64,000 nt of DNA from Sphingobacteriaceae bacterium (lineage in GTDB: Bacteria; Bacteroidota; Bacteroidia; B-17B0; Aurantibacillaceae), in the NCBI GenBank assembly GCA_016715905.1, contig JADJXI010000005.1, positions 186,001-250,000 of the forward strand, in the 5' to 3' direction. The notes beneath the pieces were generated by a model, which was not told the DNA's origin, did no database searches, and was given only the letters and a program-made list of their open reading frames with translations. The translations under genes were made by a program, and so were the position numbers. Positions 1-8,690 of this stretch are shown here, piece by piece. Positions within the stretch are counted from its first letter, which is position 1, and every line of letters begins with the position of its first letter.

Positions 1-316
1 TAGCCATATCCAAGTATTCGAGGCAAGGCAAGCTTATGTTTTTAAAAACTATATAATTTGATTCGTGATTTAATAATTGAATTCCTTCTTCTTTGAGATT
101 AGGAGCTTTTTGTTCTTCTTTGGATGTGACATCTTCTTCAAGTTCTTCAGCAAGACAGCATTTTCCTTCACAACCTAATTCAGGCTTTTCTCGATTCTCA
201 CATAAATTATTTGCAATATATTCTTGGTTGAGGTAAAATTTAATTAATATGCTAACTTGACTTCCATTTTGAATTAGAAATCCAACTAGTAACAGAGGTG
301 CTAAAAACCTTTTCAT
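1..316 (-). CDS. Small exported CxxxCC protein (partial, 3' end beyond window)
   Basis: The reverse strand reads from an ATG at 316 and stays open to the window edge (about 105 residues seen). It begins MKRFLAPLLLVGFLI, a probable signal or membrane segment, followed by a Cys-rich stretch containing CENREKPELGCEGKCCLAEE. I recognise this as a small Bacteroidota family with a conserved FYLNQ-YIA--LC-N---P---C-GKC-L pattern that often lies beside TonB-dependent receptors. Its role is not known to me; the closely spaced cysteines suggest metal binding, which is inference. It lies 215 bp downstream of a TonB receptor gene on the same strand. The gap between them shows no clear gene. Confidence 0.6.
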   Translation of the reverse strand, partial: MKRFLAPLLLVGFLIQNGSQVSILIKFYLNQEYIANNLCENREKPELGCEGKCCLAEELEEDVTSKEEQKAPNLKEEGIQLLNHESNYIVFKNISLPCLEYLDMA

Positions 317-531
317 TTAATAAGTAAATATATAAAAAAATAACAAGAGTTTAACATACTTATAAAGAATATAGGTGTCCAACTTTTTTTCCCTTTAACG
401 CTTTTAAACTTAAGCTAATTACAACGAAAGGGAATTAGTTTTAAGAGTAGATCGTTTTAATAAGTCTTGAATTTAAACCCTATATATCAAAATTTGAAGT
501 TTATATAGTTTGATACGCGATAGTTGTTTTA

Positions 532-2979
532 TTAAAAATCAAACCTTACATAAAAAAGCGGCAAAAACCCTAATTGATAATTTTCAATCAAAGGCGATTT
601 ATTGAGGTCAGCCGGGTCGGGTGAATAACTTAATGCTAAAACATTTTTAGTGGATAAAAGATTAATTAAATCCAAAGCGAGTTCAAGGCTGGTTTTCTTT
701 AAATTAATTTTATAGGCTACTCTGAAGTCAATTCTATTGTATGGATTGAACTGAAGGGTGTTGATGGAATCATCTACAGGAACTACATCCATGATTGCAT
801 TGCTGGCCGCAATATTCACCGGCGAATATCTTTTTCCACCTCCATAAGTAAATTTAGTACTGAAGCTTAATAAATCTTTTTTGTTTTTTCCTACGTTGTA
901 TTCCAATCCTCCTAACAGATTCATCATGTAATTTCCGTTAAAATCAGTATCATAAGTTTTTCCGTTACTACCGGTATATTTACTTTCAAACAGGCTGCCG
1001 CTAAACATGAAAAAGAAATGATTGTGAAAAGATTTTTGAATGGTTAATTCAATACCGTAGTTTGTGCCGGTTCCGTTATTTTCCATGGTGTAAAGCGGAA
1101 AGAATCGAGTAAAAGTAGCGCCCCTATTTAAGGCGGATACTCCGGATTTAACCTGATACACGGGCACATTCCAAAGTAATTGACAAAACAATTCGGTTTT
1201 TACTGAAAAGTATTTTCCCAGGCTTATATCATGACCAATTACAAAGTGATTGCTTTTAGTAAAATCTAAATCTTTATTGGTTAGTTTCTTTTCGGTATTT
1301 GGAATTAAAGTATTTTTTTCCACTATACTATCCGGAGCTGTAAAATATAAATAGGTTTGCTGCATTTGACTGTGTAAACCATAGGCAACACTCAAAACTT
1401 GATTTGAATTGATTTGATACCTAAAACTAGCTCTAGGTTCTACACTCGATTTCCCGTTCAATGTTAAATAGTGGGCATAAACTCCGCCATTAAAACTCAA
1501 GCGATTATTGAATTTATGAACGTAAGTAATATAAGGTTGTATCAAATAAAAATCGGTTACCGAATTAATTCTTCCTTTAAATGGTTTATTTAGAATCGCT
1601 GAAGCCGTAGTGTCAAAAACCGAATTGATTTTGATACTGTCTTTAAAATTCACATTTATCCTATTTACAAAAAATCCGGTTTTGATACTGTTTCTTGAAT
1701 TGAATTTAGATTTAATAAACCAGGCTAAAGTTGTTTTTCCTTCATAAAAATTATATCCCAGAATTTGCGGAAGCGTATCTTTTGGAATGAAATTTTTGTT
1801 TCGTAATACTAAAAAATGCTCACTTTTTATAGAAGAAGCGCCATAGGCCAAACTGGTTTTCATAATTGTTTTGGTGCCAAAACTATAGGTATGATTAAAA
1901 ATACCGGCGCCCATGTTGGTTGCAAAATACTGATCGCGGTTTAAATCTCCGTATAATTCCTTGGGCCTTTCTTTGGTATTACTTAATACAATGGCAATTT
2001 TACTTAATCCTCCAATGCCATTAAAACTAAATACACCTGCTTTTTTGGTTGGAAAATTAAGACGGAATCCTACGTCCTGATAACCGGGCACCGCACTGGT
2101 TCCTATATTAATATTGGCTTTACTGAAAAGGGCTAGGGTAGAGTAGCGATAGGAAAAAATATAAGTGGCTCCGGTTTTTTTACTTAATGGGCCTTCGGCT
2201 GTAATCTCCGTTCCTAAAAATCCAAACTGAAATGTTTTTTCGTGTTTTTCATTATTCCCGTTTCGCATTTTTAAATCAAATACACCGCCAATTGCGTTAC
2301 CGTAATTGGCAGGAAATGCTCCGGTAAAAAATTCGCTGTTAGCTAAGTATTTATTATTGATTATTCCCTGAGGTCCGCCGGCCGAACCCGCAATAGCAAA
2401 GTGATTGGGATTGGGAATATCAATTTCTTCTAATCTCCATAATAAACCGGTTGGACTATTTCCTCTTATCACAATATCATTACGCGAATCATTAGTTCCT
2501 TGTACGCCTGCAAAGTTAGCGGCCATCCTCGCCGGATCGTTTCTTGAGCCGGCATATCTTTCTGTTTCTTCTATGCTGAACTCTTTCATGTTGGCCATGC
2601 GCATATTGCTTACCACATCCGTATCTTTACTTGCTTTCACTTCAATTTCTCCAATCTCAAACGTGTTTTCTTCCAATTCTACATTTAATATTACTTCTTT
2701 TCCTGAGGTTACAATAATATCACGAAGTGGAGTGGTTTTGTATCCGGTATAGGTGAACAAAAAAGATTGTCTTCCAACCGGAATATTTTCCAATTTAAAA
2801 AAACCATTGTTGTCGCTTACCGTATTGGCAACTATACCCTTAGTGGTAACTTGTACAACTACACCCGGTAAACCAATTCCAATATCTTTATCGCTTATTT
2901 TACCTTTTACGGTTTGTGTGATTTGAGCTGATAATAAAGCGGGCAAAGCACAAACAAGAAAGAAAATGATTTTTTTCAT
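532..2979 (-). CDS. TonB-dependent outer-membrane receptor with CarboxypepD_reg-like domain
   Basis: The 815-residue protein starts with a signal peptide (MKKIIFFLVCALPALLSAQ). A carboxypeptidase-regulatory-like beta-sandwich follows at about residues 20-110 (VKGKISDKDIGIGLPGVVV, then DNNGFFKLENIPVG). The plug domain is at about 120-240 (NDPARMAANFAGVQGTNDSRNDIVIRGNSP) and the rest is beta-barrel, ending in an aromatic residue (FYVRFDF), as outer-membrane barrels do. Such receptors import a ligand across the outer membrane using TonB energy. The substrate cannot be told; no SusD partner is present, and the CxxxCC protein downstream hints at a metal but does not prove it. Confidence 0.88.
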   Translation of the reverse strand: MKKIIFFLVCALPALLSAQITQTVKGKISDKDIGIGLPGVVVQVTTKGIVANTVSDNNGFFKLENIPVGRQSFLFTYTGYKTTPLRDIIVTSGKEVILNVELEENTFEIGEIEVKASKDTDVVSNMRMANMKEFSIEETERYAGSRNDPARMAANFAGVQGTNDSRNDIVIRGNSPTGLLWRLEEIDIPNPNHFAIAGSAGGPQGIINNKYLANSEFFTGAFPANYGNAIGGVFDLKMRNGNNEKHEKTFQFGFLGTEITAEGPLSKKTGATYIFSYRYSTLALFSKANINIGTSAVPGYQDVGFRLNFPTKKAGVFSFNGIGGLSKIAIVLSNTKERPKELYGDLNRDQYFATNMGAGIFNHTYSFGTKTIMKTSLAYGASSIKSEHFLVLRNKNFIPKDTLPQILGYNFYEGKTTLAWFIKSKFNSRNSIKTGFFVNRINVNFKDSIKINSVFDTTASAILNKPFKGRINSVTDFYLIQPYITYVHKFNNRLSFNGGVYAHYLTLNGKSSVEPRASFRYQINSNQVLSVAYGLHSQMQQTYLYFTAPDSIVEKNTLIPNTEKKLTNKDLDFTKSNHFVIGHDISLGKYFSVKTELFCQLLWNVPVYQVKSGVSALNRGATFTRFFPLYTMENNGTGTNYGIELTIQKSFHNHFFFMFSGSLFESKYTGSNGKTYDTDFNGNYMMNLLGGLEYNVGKNKKDLLSFSTKFTYGGGKRYSPVNIAASNAIMDVVPVDDSINTLQFNPYNRIDFRVAYKINLKKTSLELALDLINLLSTKNVLALSYSPDPADLNKSPLIENYQLGFLPLFYVRFDF

Positions 2980-2994
2980 GGATTAAGTTTTAAT

Positions 2995-3002
2995 CAAAAG
3001 TA
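2995..3002 (-). promoter_or_regulatory. Candidate -7 box for the TonB receptor gene
   Basis: The minus strand reads TACTTTTG here, a match to the Bacteroidota -7 consensus TAnnTTTG, 15 nt upstream of the receptor ATG. No good TTG was seen at the -33 position, so this is a half-site only. Confidence 0.35.
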
Positions 3003-3147
3003 ACACACAAGATAGGCTTATCTATGTCACATTATGCAGTTTGTAAAAAAATTTATGCAAAAAACGCAGATGAAGTGAATGTAAAAGGGATAAACCGTAA
3101 AATGCAAGCAATTTTAAGATTATTAGGATACCGACAGGTTATTAAAT

Positions 3148-4626
3148 TTAGTCTCGGATTTTTAAGACTTCACCTATCTGAAGGTCATCACTTTTTAAAC
3201 CATTTAAATTGCGAATGGAATTAACAGTAACTTTGTACCTATTGGCAATCACTGATAGTGATTCACCCTTTCTAACTGTATGTGACTTTTTGGTTGATTT
3301 ATTTTCGGCTAGTAATTTATTTGTAAGTTTTTCCTTTTTTGCTTCTAATTTTTCAGGAGCGTTGTTTTTTTCTGCCGGTTTTTGAGCGCGAACATAAACG
3401 GTTAATTTTTTTCCGGCCCGTACACCTTTTTTTCCAATGAAATTCCAGTTTTTTAAATCCATTACGGTAACACCGTATTTACGTGCAATTGTGCTTAATT
3501 TTTCGCCGGATTTAACCGTGTGTATTTTTTTAATTTCTTCAATATTTTCAACTAATTCTCCATTTTCATTTTGAGCTTTTAAGGCTGCATATATATCCTG
3601 CTCGTTGGTCAGGAAAATCCCAATTTTCTTTTTTGGTAAACACATACTGTGTCCACCCGCAGGAATAATATTTTTTCGGTATTGCGGATTAAAATATAAA
3701 ATTTGCTCTTGATCAATATCTAAAGCGGTTGCTATTTGATCAAAAGTCATTTGTTCTTTCACAATTACAGTATCCACTTCAAAATAGGTTTTGATTGGAA
3801 CCGATGGATAAATATTATGTTCCGCGGCGTAATTCATTACATAATTTGCGGCAATAAAGGCAGGCACATAACCCTGTGTTTCTTTAGGTAAATAAGGTCT
3901 TATTTCCCAATACGTTTTTTTGCCGCCGCTTCTTCGGATAGCCTTAGAAATACTTCCGGGCCCGGCATTGTAAGCTGCCAATACCATTTGCCAATCGCCA
4001 AACATATCGTATAAACTCTTTAAGTATTCGGCTGCGGCTACTGTCGCTTTATATGGATTGCATCTTTCATCTAAATATGAATTTACATTTAATCCATACA
4101 TTTTTCCTGTAGGATACATAAATTGCCATAGTCCCATTGCTCCTGCGTGAGATCGAGCATACGGAATAAGAGCACTTTCAATTACAGCCAAATGCTTTAA
4201 TTCAAGCGGAATATTGTAGCGGTCTAAAACTTCTTCGAACATGGGATAATACAATTGAGCCATACCCATCATTCTGCTAACACTGTTTCTTTTACGATAA
4301 CAGTATAAATTAATAAAACCTTTTACGTGTTCGTTATACACCAAGTCAAAAGGGGATACGGCATCTAATTTGGCAATTCTCGTTTGATAAGTATAATCAT
4401 CATAATAGGGAATACTGTCTTCTTTAAATTTATATTTATTGTTTTTGGGGAAAATAGATTTTTGAAAACCCGATTCAAATAATTTTAATTTTTGCAAACT
4501 ATCCAACATAGTTGCAATCGGATCGTCGTTTTGAGCTACTTCAGCTAAGGAAACTGTTTCTTGCCCAAAAACAACCTGCAGATTGAAAAGTACAAGGATG
4601 AAGAATATGTTGCGACTTTTTTTCAA
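3148..4626 (-). CDS. MltD-like lytic murein transglycosylase with two LysM domains
   Basis: The 492-residue protein has a signal peptide (to VVFGQ, about residue 22). An SLT/GH23 lytic transglycosylase domain lies at about 130-260, with the catalytic Glu at 150 in AVIESALIPYARSH and the motif GAMGLWQFMYPTGKMYGL. A variable linker follows, then two LysM modules (about 365-410 and 447-490; IHTVKSGEKLSTIARKYGV and SHTVRKGESLSVIANRYKV). It should cleave peptidoglycan in the periplasm, with LysM binding glycan. It stands alone on its strand, with a possible ECF-type promoter directly upstream. Confidence 0.9.
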   Translation of the reverse strand: MKKSRNIFFILVLFNLQVVFGQETVSLAEVAQNDDPIATMLDSLQKLKLFESGFQKSIFPKNNKYKFKEDSIPYYDDYTYQTRIAKLDAVSPFDLVYNEHVKGFINLYCYRKRNSVSRMMGMAQLYYPMFEEVLDRYNIPLELKHLAVIESALIPYARSHAGAMGLWQFMYPTGKMYGLNVNSYLDERCNPYKATVAAAEYLKSLYDMFGDWQMVLAAYNAGPGSISKAIRRSGGKKTYWEIRPYLPKETQGYVPAFIAANYVMNYAAEHNIYPSVPIKTYFEVDTVIVKEQMTFDQIATALDIDQEQILYFNPQYRKNIIPAGGHSMCLPKKKIGIFLTNEQDIYAALKAQNENGELVENIEEIKKIHTVKSGEKLSTIARKYGVTVMDLKNWNFIGKKGVRAGKKLTVYVRAQKPAEKNNAPEKLEAKKEKLTNKLLAENKSTKKSHTVRKGESLSVIANRYKVTVNSIRNLNGLKSDDLQIGEVLKIRD

Positions 4627-4640
4627 TTTATCTATATTTT

Positions 4641-4669
4641 ATATACGAACTTTTGCTAAAAACGTTACA
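4641..4669 (-). promoter_or_regulatory. Possible ECF-type promoter of the mltD-like gene
   Basis: On the minus strand TGTAAC (4669-4664) is followed after 16 nt by CGTATAT (4647-4641), ending 14 nt before the ATG. The spacing and -35 sequence match the two ECF-type promoters near 25.0 and 26.8 kb (TGTAAC, 16-17 nt, CGTCTTA). The -10 part is weaker, sharing only CGT. Confidence 0.35.
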
Positions 4670-4763
4670 ATTTAAGGAATATATTATAAAAATAAGAAGC
4701 TGTAAGTTCGAAAAAAAAGAGATTTTAGACGAATAAAGCTGTATTAAGTTTTAACTTTACCTT

Positions 4764-5222
4764 GTGAAAAAAGCCGACTTAGAAGAACCTCCACTTATCA
4801 ATATTGAAAGAAATCCAATTGTATTGATTTCATCCTTAATTTTAACCCTTGGATTAGGATATTTAACCTATAAAAATTTATTTGCTAAAGATGTAATGGA
4901 TATTAATCCATTGGCATTTTTTCTTTGCGTTCCTACTGCAATTTTAGCCTTTCAAACCTTATGGTTTTTGTTAAATCCGTTTGCGTTAATTTATGAAGAC
5001 CGATTTGAGATTAAATGGTCTTTTTTTGGAAGCGGAGTTTGGTATTTTATTGATTTTAATAAGGCCGGCATAAACGCCAAAAAGGCCATCGTGTTAAATT
5101 ACAACGACGGTGAAACTTGCAAACTAAAGTTGTTTGGTATTAAAACCGGACATATTCCTTTGCTTTTTCAGGAAATTACGAATGGAATTTCTGCTTCTTT
5201 AACAAATAGAGCTCAACAATAG
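4764..5222 (+). CDS. Hypothetical membrane protein with PH-like cytoplasmic part
   Basis: The 152-residue protein reads from a GTG start. Two hydrophobic helices lie at about residues 19-37 (IVLISSLILTLGLGYLTY) and 50-72, followed by a beta-rich tail (LIYEDRFEIKWSFFGSGVW, then FIDFNKAGIN) that resembles small bacterial PH-like/YcxB-type domains behind a two-helix anchor. That likeness is a guess from pattern alone. It is transcribed divergently from the mltD-like gene and is 124 bp from exbB, with no clear functional link. I do not recognise a named family. Confidence 0.65.
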   Translation: MKKADLEEPPLINIERNPIVLISSLILTLGLGYLTYKNLFAKDVMDINPLAFFLCVPTAILAFQTLWFLLNPFALIYEDRFEIKWSFFGSGVWYFIDFNKAGINAKKAIVLNYNDGETCKLKLFGIKTGHIPLLFQEITNGISASLTNRAQQ

Positions 5223-5346
5223 TGAATTAGCTTGTAACTATTTCTAATTGGCTAATTATAATAAACAAAGCTTTGTTTAAAATCAGCCTATGCAGTAAAA
5301 TTACCTGTCTCTTTTAAAACTAATTTCGTAATTAAAAACTGTTTCA

Positions 5347-6075
5347 ATGTTACATTTTATTTTACAAACAAACGTGGCTGTGGCTGCGGTGAACGATTCA
5401 CTAGCTAATTCTCCAGCCGTTGCCGGAATTCAAACTATGCCTGAAGTAACAGAAACGAAAATATCGTTGATGGAAATGGTAAGCAAGGGGGGGCCAATTA
5501 TGATTCCCATTGCATTATTGCTTTTAGTAAGCATTTATATTTTTGTTGAACGATTAATCGTTATCACTAAAGCTTCAAAGAAAGTTCCGAATTTAATAGG
5601 AACTATGAAGGAAATGATTCATAGTGGCAATATTGCGAATGCCCGAACTATGTGTAAAAGCAGTAATACACCAGAATCATTGATGATAGAGCAAGGAGTT
5701 GCACGTATTGGGCAATCCTTTTCTGAAATCAGAGAGGCCATGAATAAAAGTGGGTCCAATGAAATTGCTAAACTGGAAAAAGGGATGAATATTTTAAATA
5801 TTATTGGGCGTATTGCACCTATGTTTGGGTTTATTGGGACAATTATTGGTGTTATTACTATTTTTTATGATATCTCATTAGCTAAAACGGTTGAAATTGA
5901 AATTATCTCAAAAGGATTGTATCAGAAAATGATTACATCGGCCGGCGGATTAGTAGTTGGCGTATTTGCATTTGTGTGTTACCATTGGTTAAATACCAGA
6001 ATAGACAAACTCGCACAACGAATGGAAGATTCACAAATTGAATTATTAGATTCTTTAAACGAGCCGGCAAAATAA
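5347..6075 (+). CDS. exbB: ExbB/TolQ/MotA-family proton channel subunit
   Basis: The 242-residue protein has an N-terminal hydrophobic stretch, then a membrane helix at about 50-70 (GGPIMIPIALLLLVSIYIF) and two more at about 150-175 and 193-212. The conserved MotA/ExbB segment (IAPMFGFIGTIIGVITIF, later AGGLVVGVFAFVCYHWLN) is present. ExbB pentamers with ExbD use the proton motive force to energise TonB. The gene opens a three-gene set, exbB-exbD-tonB, with a 13-bp gap to exbD. A weak -7-like TAATTTCG lies at 5321-5328. Confidence 0.93.
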   Translation: MLHFILQTNVAVAAVNDSLANSPAVAGIQTMPEVTETKISLMEMVSKGGPIMIPIALLLLVSIYIFVERLIVITKASKKVPNLIGTMKEMIHSGNIANARTMCKSSNTPESLMIEQGVARIGQSFSEIREAMNKSGSNEIAKLEKGMNILNIIGRIAPMFGFIGTIIGVITIFYDISLAKTVEIEIISKGLYQKMITSAGGLVVGVFAFVCYHWLNTRIDKLAQRMEDSQIELLDSLNEPAK

Positions 6076-6088
6076 ATAATTTAAAAAA

Positions 6089-6493
6089 ATGGCATTACGA
6101 AAAAAACATAGAGAATCTGAAGTAAGTACTGATTCATTAAATGACATCATGTTTTTCTTACTACTCTTTTTTCTGATTCTTTCCACTATGGTGAGTCCTA
6201 ATTCCATAAAAATTAACTTACCTAAATCCGACCCGAATGTTACGGTGGATAATAATAAGAAACCAATTCATGTAGCAGTTTCTAAAGACAGAAAATATTA
6301 TGTGAATAGTGTAGAGATTACACTTGAAAACATGGAGGCTGAGATTGCAAAATTTGCAGCACAGCAAACAGAACCTACAGTATTAATGCATTTGGATAAA
6401 GAGTTAACAATACAGGATCAGATTGATATTATGACCATTTGTTATCGGTTAAAATGTAAAACAGTATTAGCAACGGCTGCAACACAAAAATAA
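6089..6493 (+). CDS. exbD: ExbD/TolR-family biopolymer transport protein
   Basis: The 134-residue protein has the standard form: a short basic N-terminus, one membrane helix (about 20-40, DIMFFLLLFFLILSTM) and a periplasmic domain. Asp19, at the edge of the helix, is in the position of the conserved proton-carrying aspartate of the family. It lies between exbB and the tonB-like gene (1-bp gap downstream), so the three are almost certainly co-transcribed and form one energising complex for the outer-membrane receptors. Confidence 0.92.
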   Translation: MALRKKHRESEVSTDSLNDIMFFLLLFFLILSTMVSPNSIKINLPKSDPNVTVDNNKKPIHVAVSKDRKYYVNSVEITLENMEAEIAKFAAQQTEPTVLMHLDKELTIQDQIDIMTICYRLKCKTVLATAATQK

Positions 6494-6494
6494 A

Positions 6495-7367
6495 ATGTAT
6501 CTATCTAAAGAAGAAGAAAGAAAACACAAATTGCTTTCAGGCACTATCAGCCTGGGAGCTTTTACTTTGTTATTATTGTTTTTAATTTTCTTTAATCTAA
6601 TTCGCCCTAATCCTCCATTTCCACCCAGCGGCGGTGGCGGAGGACAGGAATTGGCTTTGGGAATGATGACAGTGGGTAATGATGATATTGATTTTGGAAA
6701 TATGGGTAAAGCTACCAATGTTGTGGTAAATGAAACTTCTTCTGCTGAAGAACAATTGGTAACCGACCCGGGTGGTGAAAATGTGGAATTAAAAAATACA
6801 GAAAAAAAAGTTGTTAAAGAAAACACGCATGTTATTGTTCCGGTTAAGCCTAAAACGGAAAAAGTTATTGTTAAAGAAAAATCAGAAGCAGAAAAATTAG
6901 CAGAAAAATTTAAAAAGAATACCGGGAAAGACGGGGGTGGACACGGAAATAATGAGGAGGCCGGTCAAAATGGTGCACCTAATGGTGACCCAACTAAAGA
7001 AGGGAATGGCGGAACCGGGAATGGCGATGGCGGAGGTGAAGGCAATGATAAAGGCCCCGGTAAAGGTCCGGGCAATGGTCCCGGCTTTGGTGGAGGAAAA
7101 ATTGGAGTGGATTTAAAAGGAAGAGCAATAGTAAAGCCACCTAAATTACCAAGTGATACCAAAGAAGAAGGTAAAGTGGTTGTTGAAATAACTGTAGATA
7201 GTGAAGGGCATGTTATTGAAGCTAATCCGAACGGGAGAGGAACAACCACAAGTAGTGCTACCTTAAAAGCAAAAGCTAAACAAGCCGCTTTTGCAACAAA
7301 ATTTAATGTGGATGGAAAGTTTGAAGAACAGCGTGGTACCATTACCATTGTATTTTCATTTAATTAG
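6495..7367 (+). CDS. TonB-like energy transducer with Gly-rich spacer
   Basis: The 290-residue protein has an N-terminal membrane helix (about 16-36, GTISLGAFTLLLLFLIFF) followed by PNPPFPPSGGGGG. A Lys/Glu-rich part and a long Gly/Asn/Pro-rich spacer (about 140-205) come next. The C-terminal domain (about 205-290, GRAIVKPPKLPSDTKEEGKV) resembles the TonB C-terminus, with VVEITVDSEGHVIEA. The usual TonB YP motif is not obvious, but position next to exbB-exbD supports the role. The ATG is 1 bp after the exbD stop. Confidence 0.82.
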   Translation: MYLSKEEERKHKLLSGTISLGAFTLLLLFLIFFNLIRPNPPFPPSGGGGGQELALGMMTVGNDDIDFGNMGKATNVVVNETSSAEEQLVTDPGGENVELKNTEKKVVKENTHVIVPVKPKTEKVIVKEKSEAEKLAEKFKKNTGKDGGGHGNNEEAGQNGAPNGDPTKEGNGGTGNGDGGGEGNDKGPGKGPGNGPGFGGGKIGVDLKGRAIVKPPKLPSDTKEEGKVVVEITVDSEGHVIEANPNGRGTTTSSATLKAKAKQAAFATKFNVDGKFEEQRGTITIVFSFN

Positions 7368-7400
7368 ATAAGTCTGATCCAATAAAACAATAAAGCCTAA

Positions 7401-8690
7401 ATGACTTATCAGCAAACCGTAAATTATTTGTTTGAAAAGTTACCTATGTTTCATAGGATTGGCCCGGCCGCATATAAAGCGAACCTCGACAACACGCATA
7501 AAATAATGGAGTTGTTGAATAGACCACAGCAGAAATTAAAAGTGATTCATGTTGCCGGCACGAATGGAAAGGGTAGCTCATGTCATATGCTTGCTGCAAT
7601 TCTTCAAGATGCAGGTTATAAAACAGGTTTATATACTTCACCGCATTTAATTGACTTTAGAGAAAGAATAAAAATTAATGGTAAAGTAATCAGTAAAAAT
7701 TATGTGGTTGATTTTGTAGAAAAGTATAAATCGGAATTTGAAAAAATTGAACCTAGTTTTTTTGAATGGACTGTTGGACTCGCGTTTGACTATTTCAGGA
7801 ACGAAGAGGTTGATGTAGCCGTTATTGAAGTGGGTTTGGGCGGAAGATTAGATTCTACTAACGTGGTTAAACCTTTAGTTTCGTTAATTACAAATATAAG
7901 TTACGATCACGTGAATTTGTTGGGTGATACTTTGCCCAAAATAGCGGCAGAAAAAGCAGGAATTATAAAAGCAAAGGTTCCGGTAGTGGTAAGCCAATAT
8001 CAAAGTGAATCCGGCCCGGTATTTATGACTAAAGCTCGCGAATTAAAATGTACCATTGATTTTGCGGATAAGATTTATAAATTGCTGGATACAAAAATTG
8101 AAAATAATTTTTTAATAATTAAAGTTTTAAATAAAAAAACAAATACAATTCATGAATATAAGAGCGATTTAAAGGGGCAATATCAAACCAAAAATATTCT
8201 GGGAGTACTTGCAGTTATTGAAAAAATAAAAGAACAAGGTTTTTTAATTGAAGAGGAAAGTGTGCTAAATGGATTAAGCAAGGTTGAAAAATTAACCGGG
8301 TTGATTGGCAGATGGCAAAAAATTTCAGAAAAACCGACCATAATTGTTGATACCGGTCATAATGAAGATGGAATCAAACAAGTGTTGGAAAATCTCAAAC
8401 AAATTAAACATAAAAAATTGCATTTTGTATTTGGTGCTGTAAATGATAAAGACATAGATAAAATTTTAAGTTTATTACCAAAAGATGCCGAGTATTATTT
8501 TGTGAAAGCAAATATTCCGCGTGCGCTGGATGAAGTAGAACTTAAAAAATTGGCGCATCAAAAAAAATTAAAAGGTGATTCTTTTGCGTCGGTAAAAGAG
8601 GGATTAAATCACGCAAAATCTAAAGTAAAGAAGGAGGATTTAATTTTAGTAGGAGGAAGTACCTTTGTGGTTGGGGATGCTTTAAGTTAA
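7401..8690 (+). CDS. folC: Folylpolyglutamate synthase / dihydrofolate synthase
   Basis: The 429-residue Mur-ligase-family enzyme carries the ATP-binding P-loop VAGTNGKGSS at residues 51-60. It also has the FolC signature LYTSPHLIDFRERIKING and the central GLGGRLDSTNVVKP and ITNISYDHVNLLGDTL motifs. It adds glutamate to dihydropteroate and folates in the cytoplasm. It follows the tonB-like gene by 33 bp, an order often seen in Bacteroidota. Its 3' end overlaps the convergent ispG gene by 9 bp. Confidence 0.94.
   Translation: MTYQQTVNYLFEKLPMFHRIGPAAYKANLDNTHKIMELLNRPQQKLKVIHVAGTNGKGSSCHMLAAILQDAGYKTGLYTSPHLIDFRERIKINGKVISKNYVVDFVEKYKSEFEKIEPSFFEWTVGLAFDYFRNEEVDVAVIEVGLGGRLDSTNVVKPLVSLITNISYDHVNLLGDTLPKIAAEKAGIIKAKVPVVVSQYQSESGPVFMTKARELKCTIDFADKIYKLLDTKIENNFLIIKVLNKKTNTIHEYKSDLKGQYQTKNILGVLAVIEKIKEQGFLIEEESVLNGLSKVEKLTGLIGRWQKISEKPTIIVDTGHNEDGIKQVLENLKQIKHKKLHFVFGAVNDKDIDKILSLLPKDAEYYFVKANIPRALDEVELKKLAHQKKLKGDSFASVKEGLNHAKSKVKKEDLILVGGSTFVVGDALS

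Noticed and set aside
3024..3224. 66-residue plus-strand frame beside the mltD-like gene
   Set aside because: Its second half is antisense to the LysM end of a clear gene, and the protein has no recognisable pattern.
5233..5260. TGTAACTATTTC before exbB, the same 12 bases as in the sigma-gene promoter
   Set aside because: No CGTC-like -10 lies at the 16-17 nt distance, and it is about 100 nt from the gene.
6965..7348. Pro-rich minus-strand frame
   Set aside because: It is the antisense of the Gly-rich spacer in the TonB-like gene; the Pro runs are a by-product of Gly codons.
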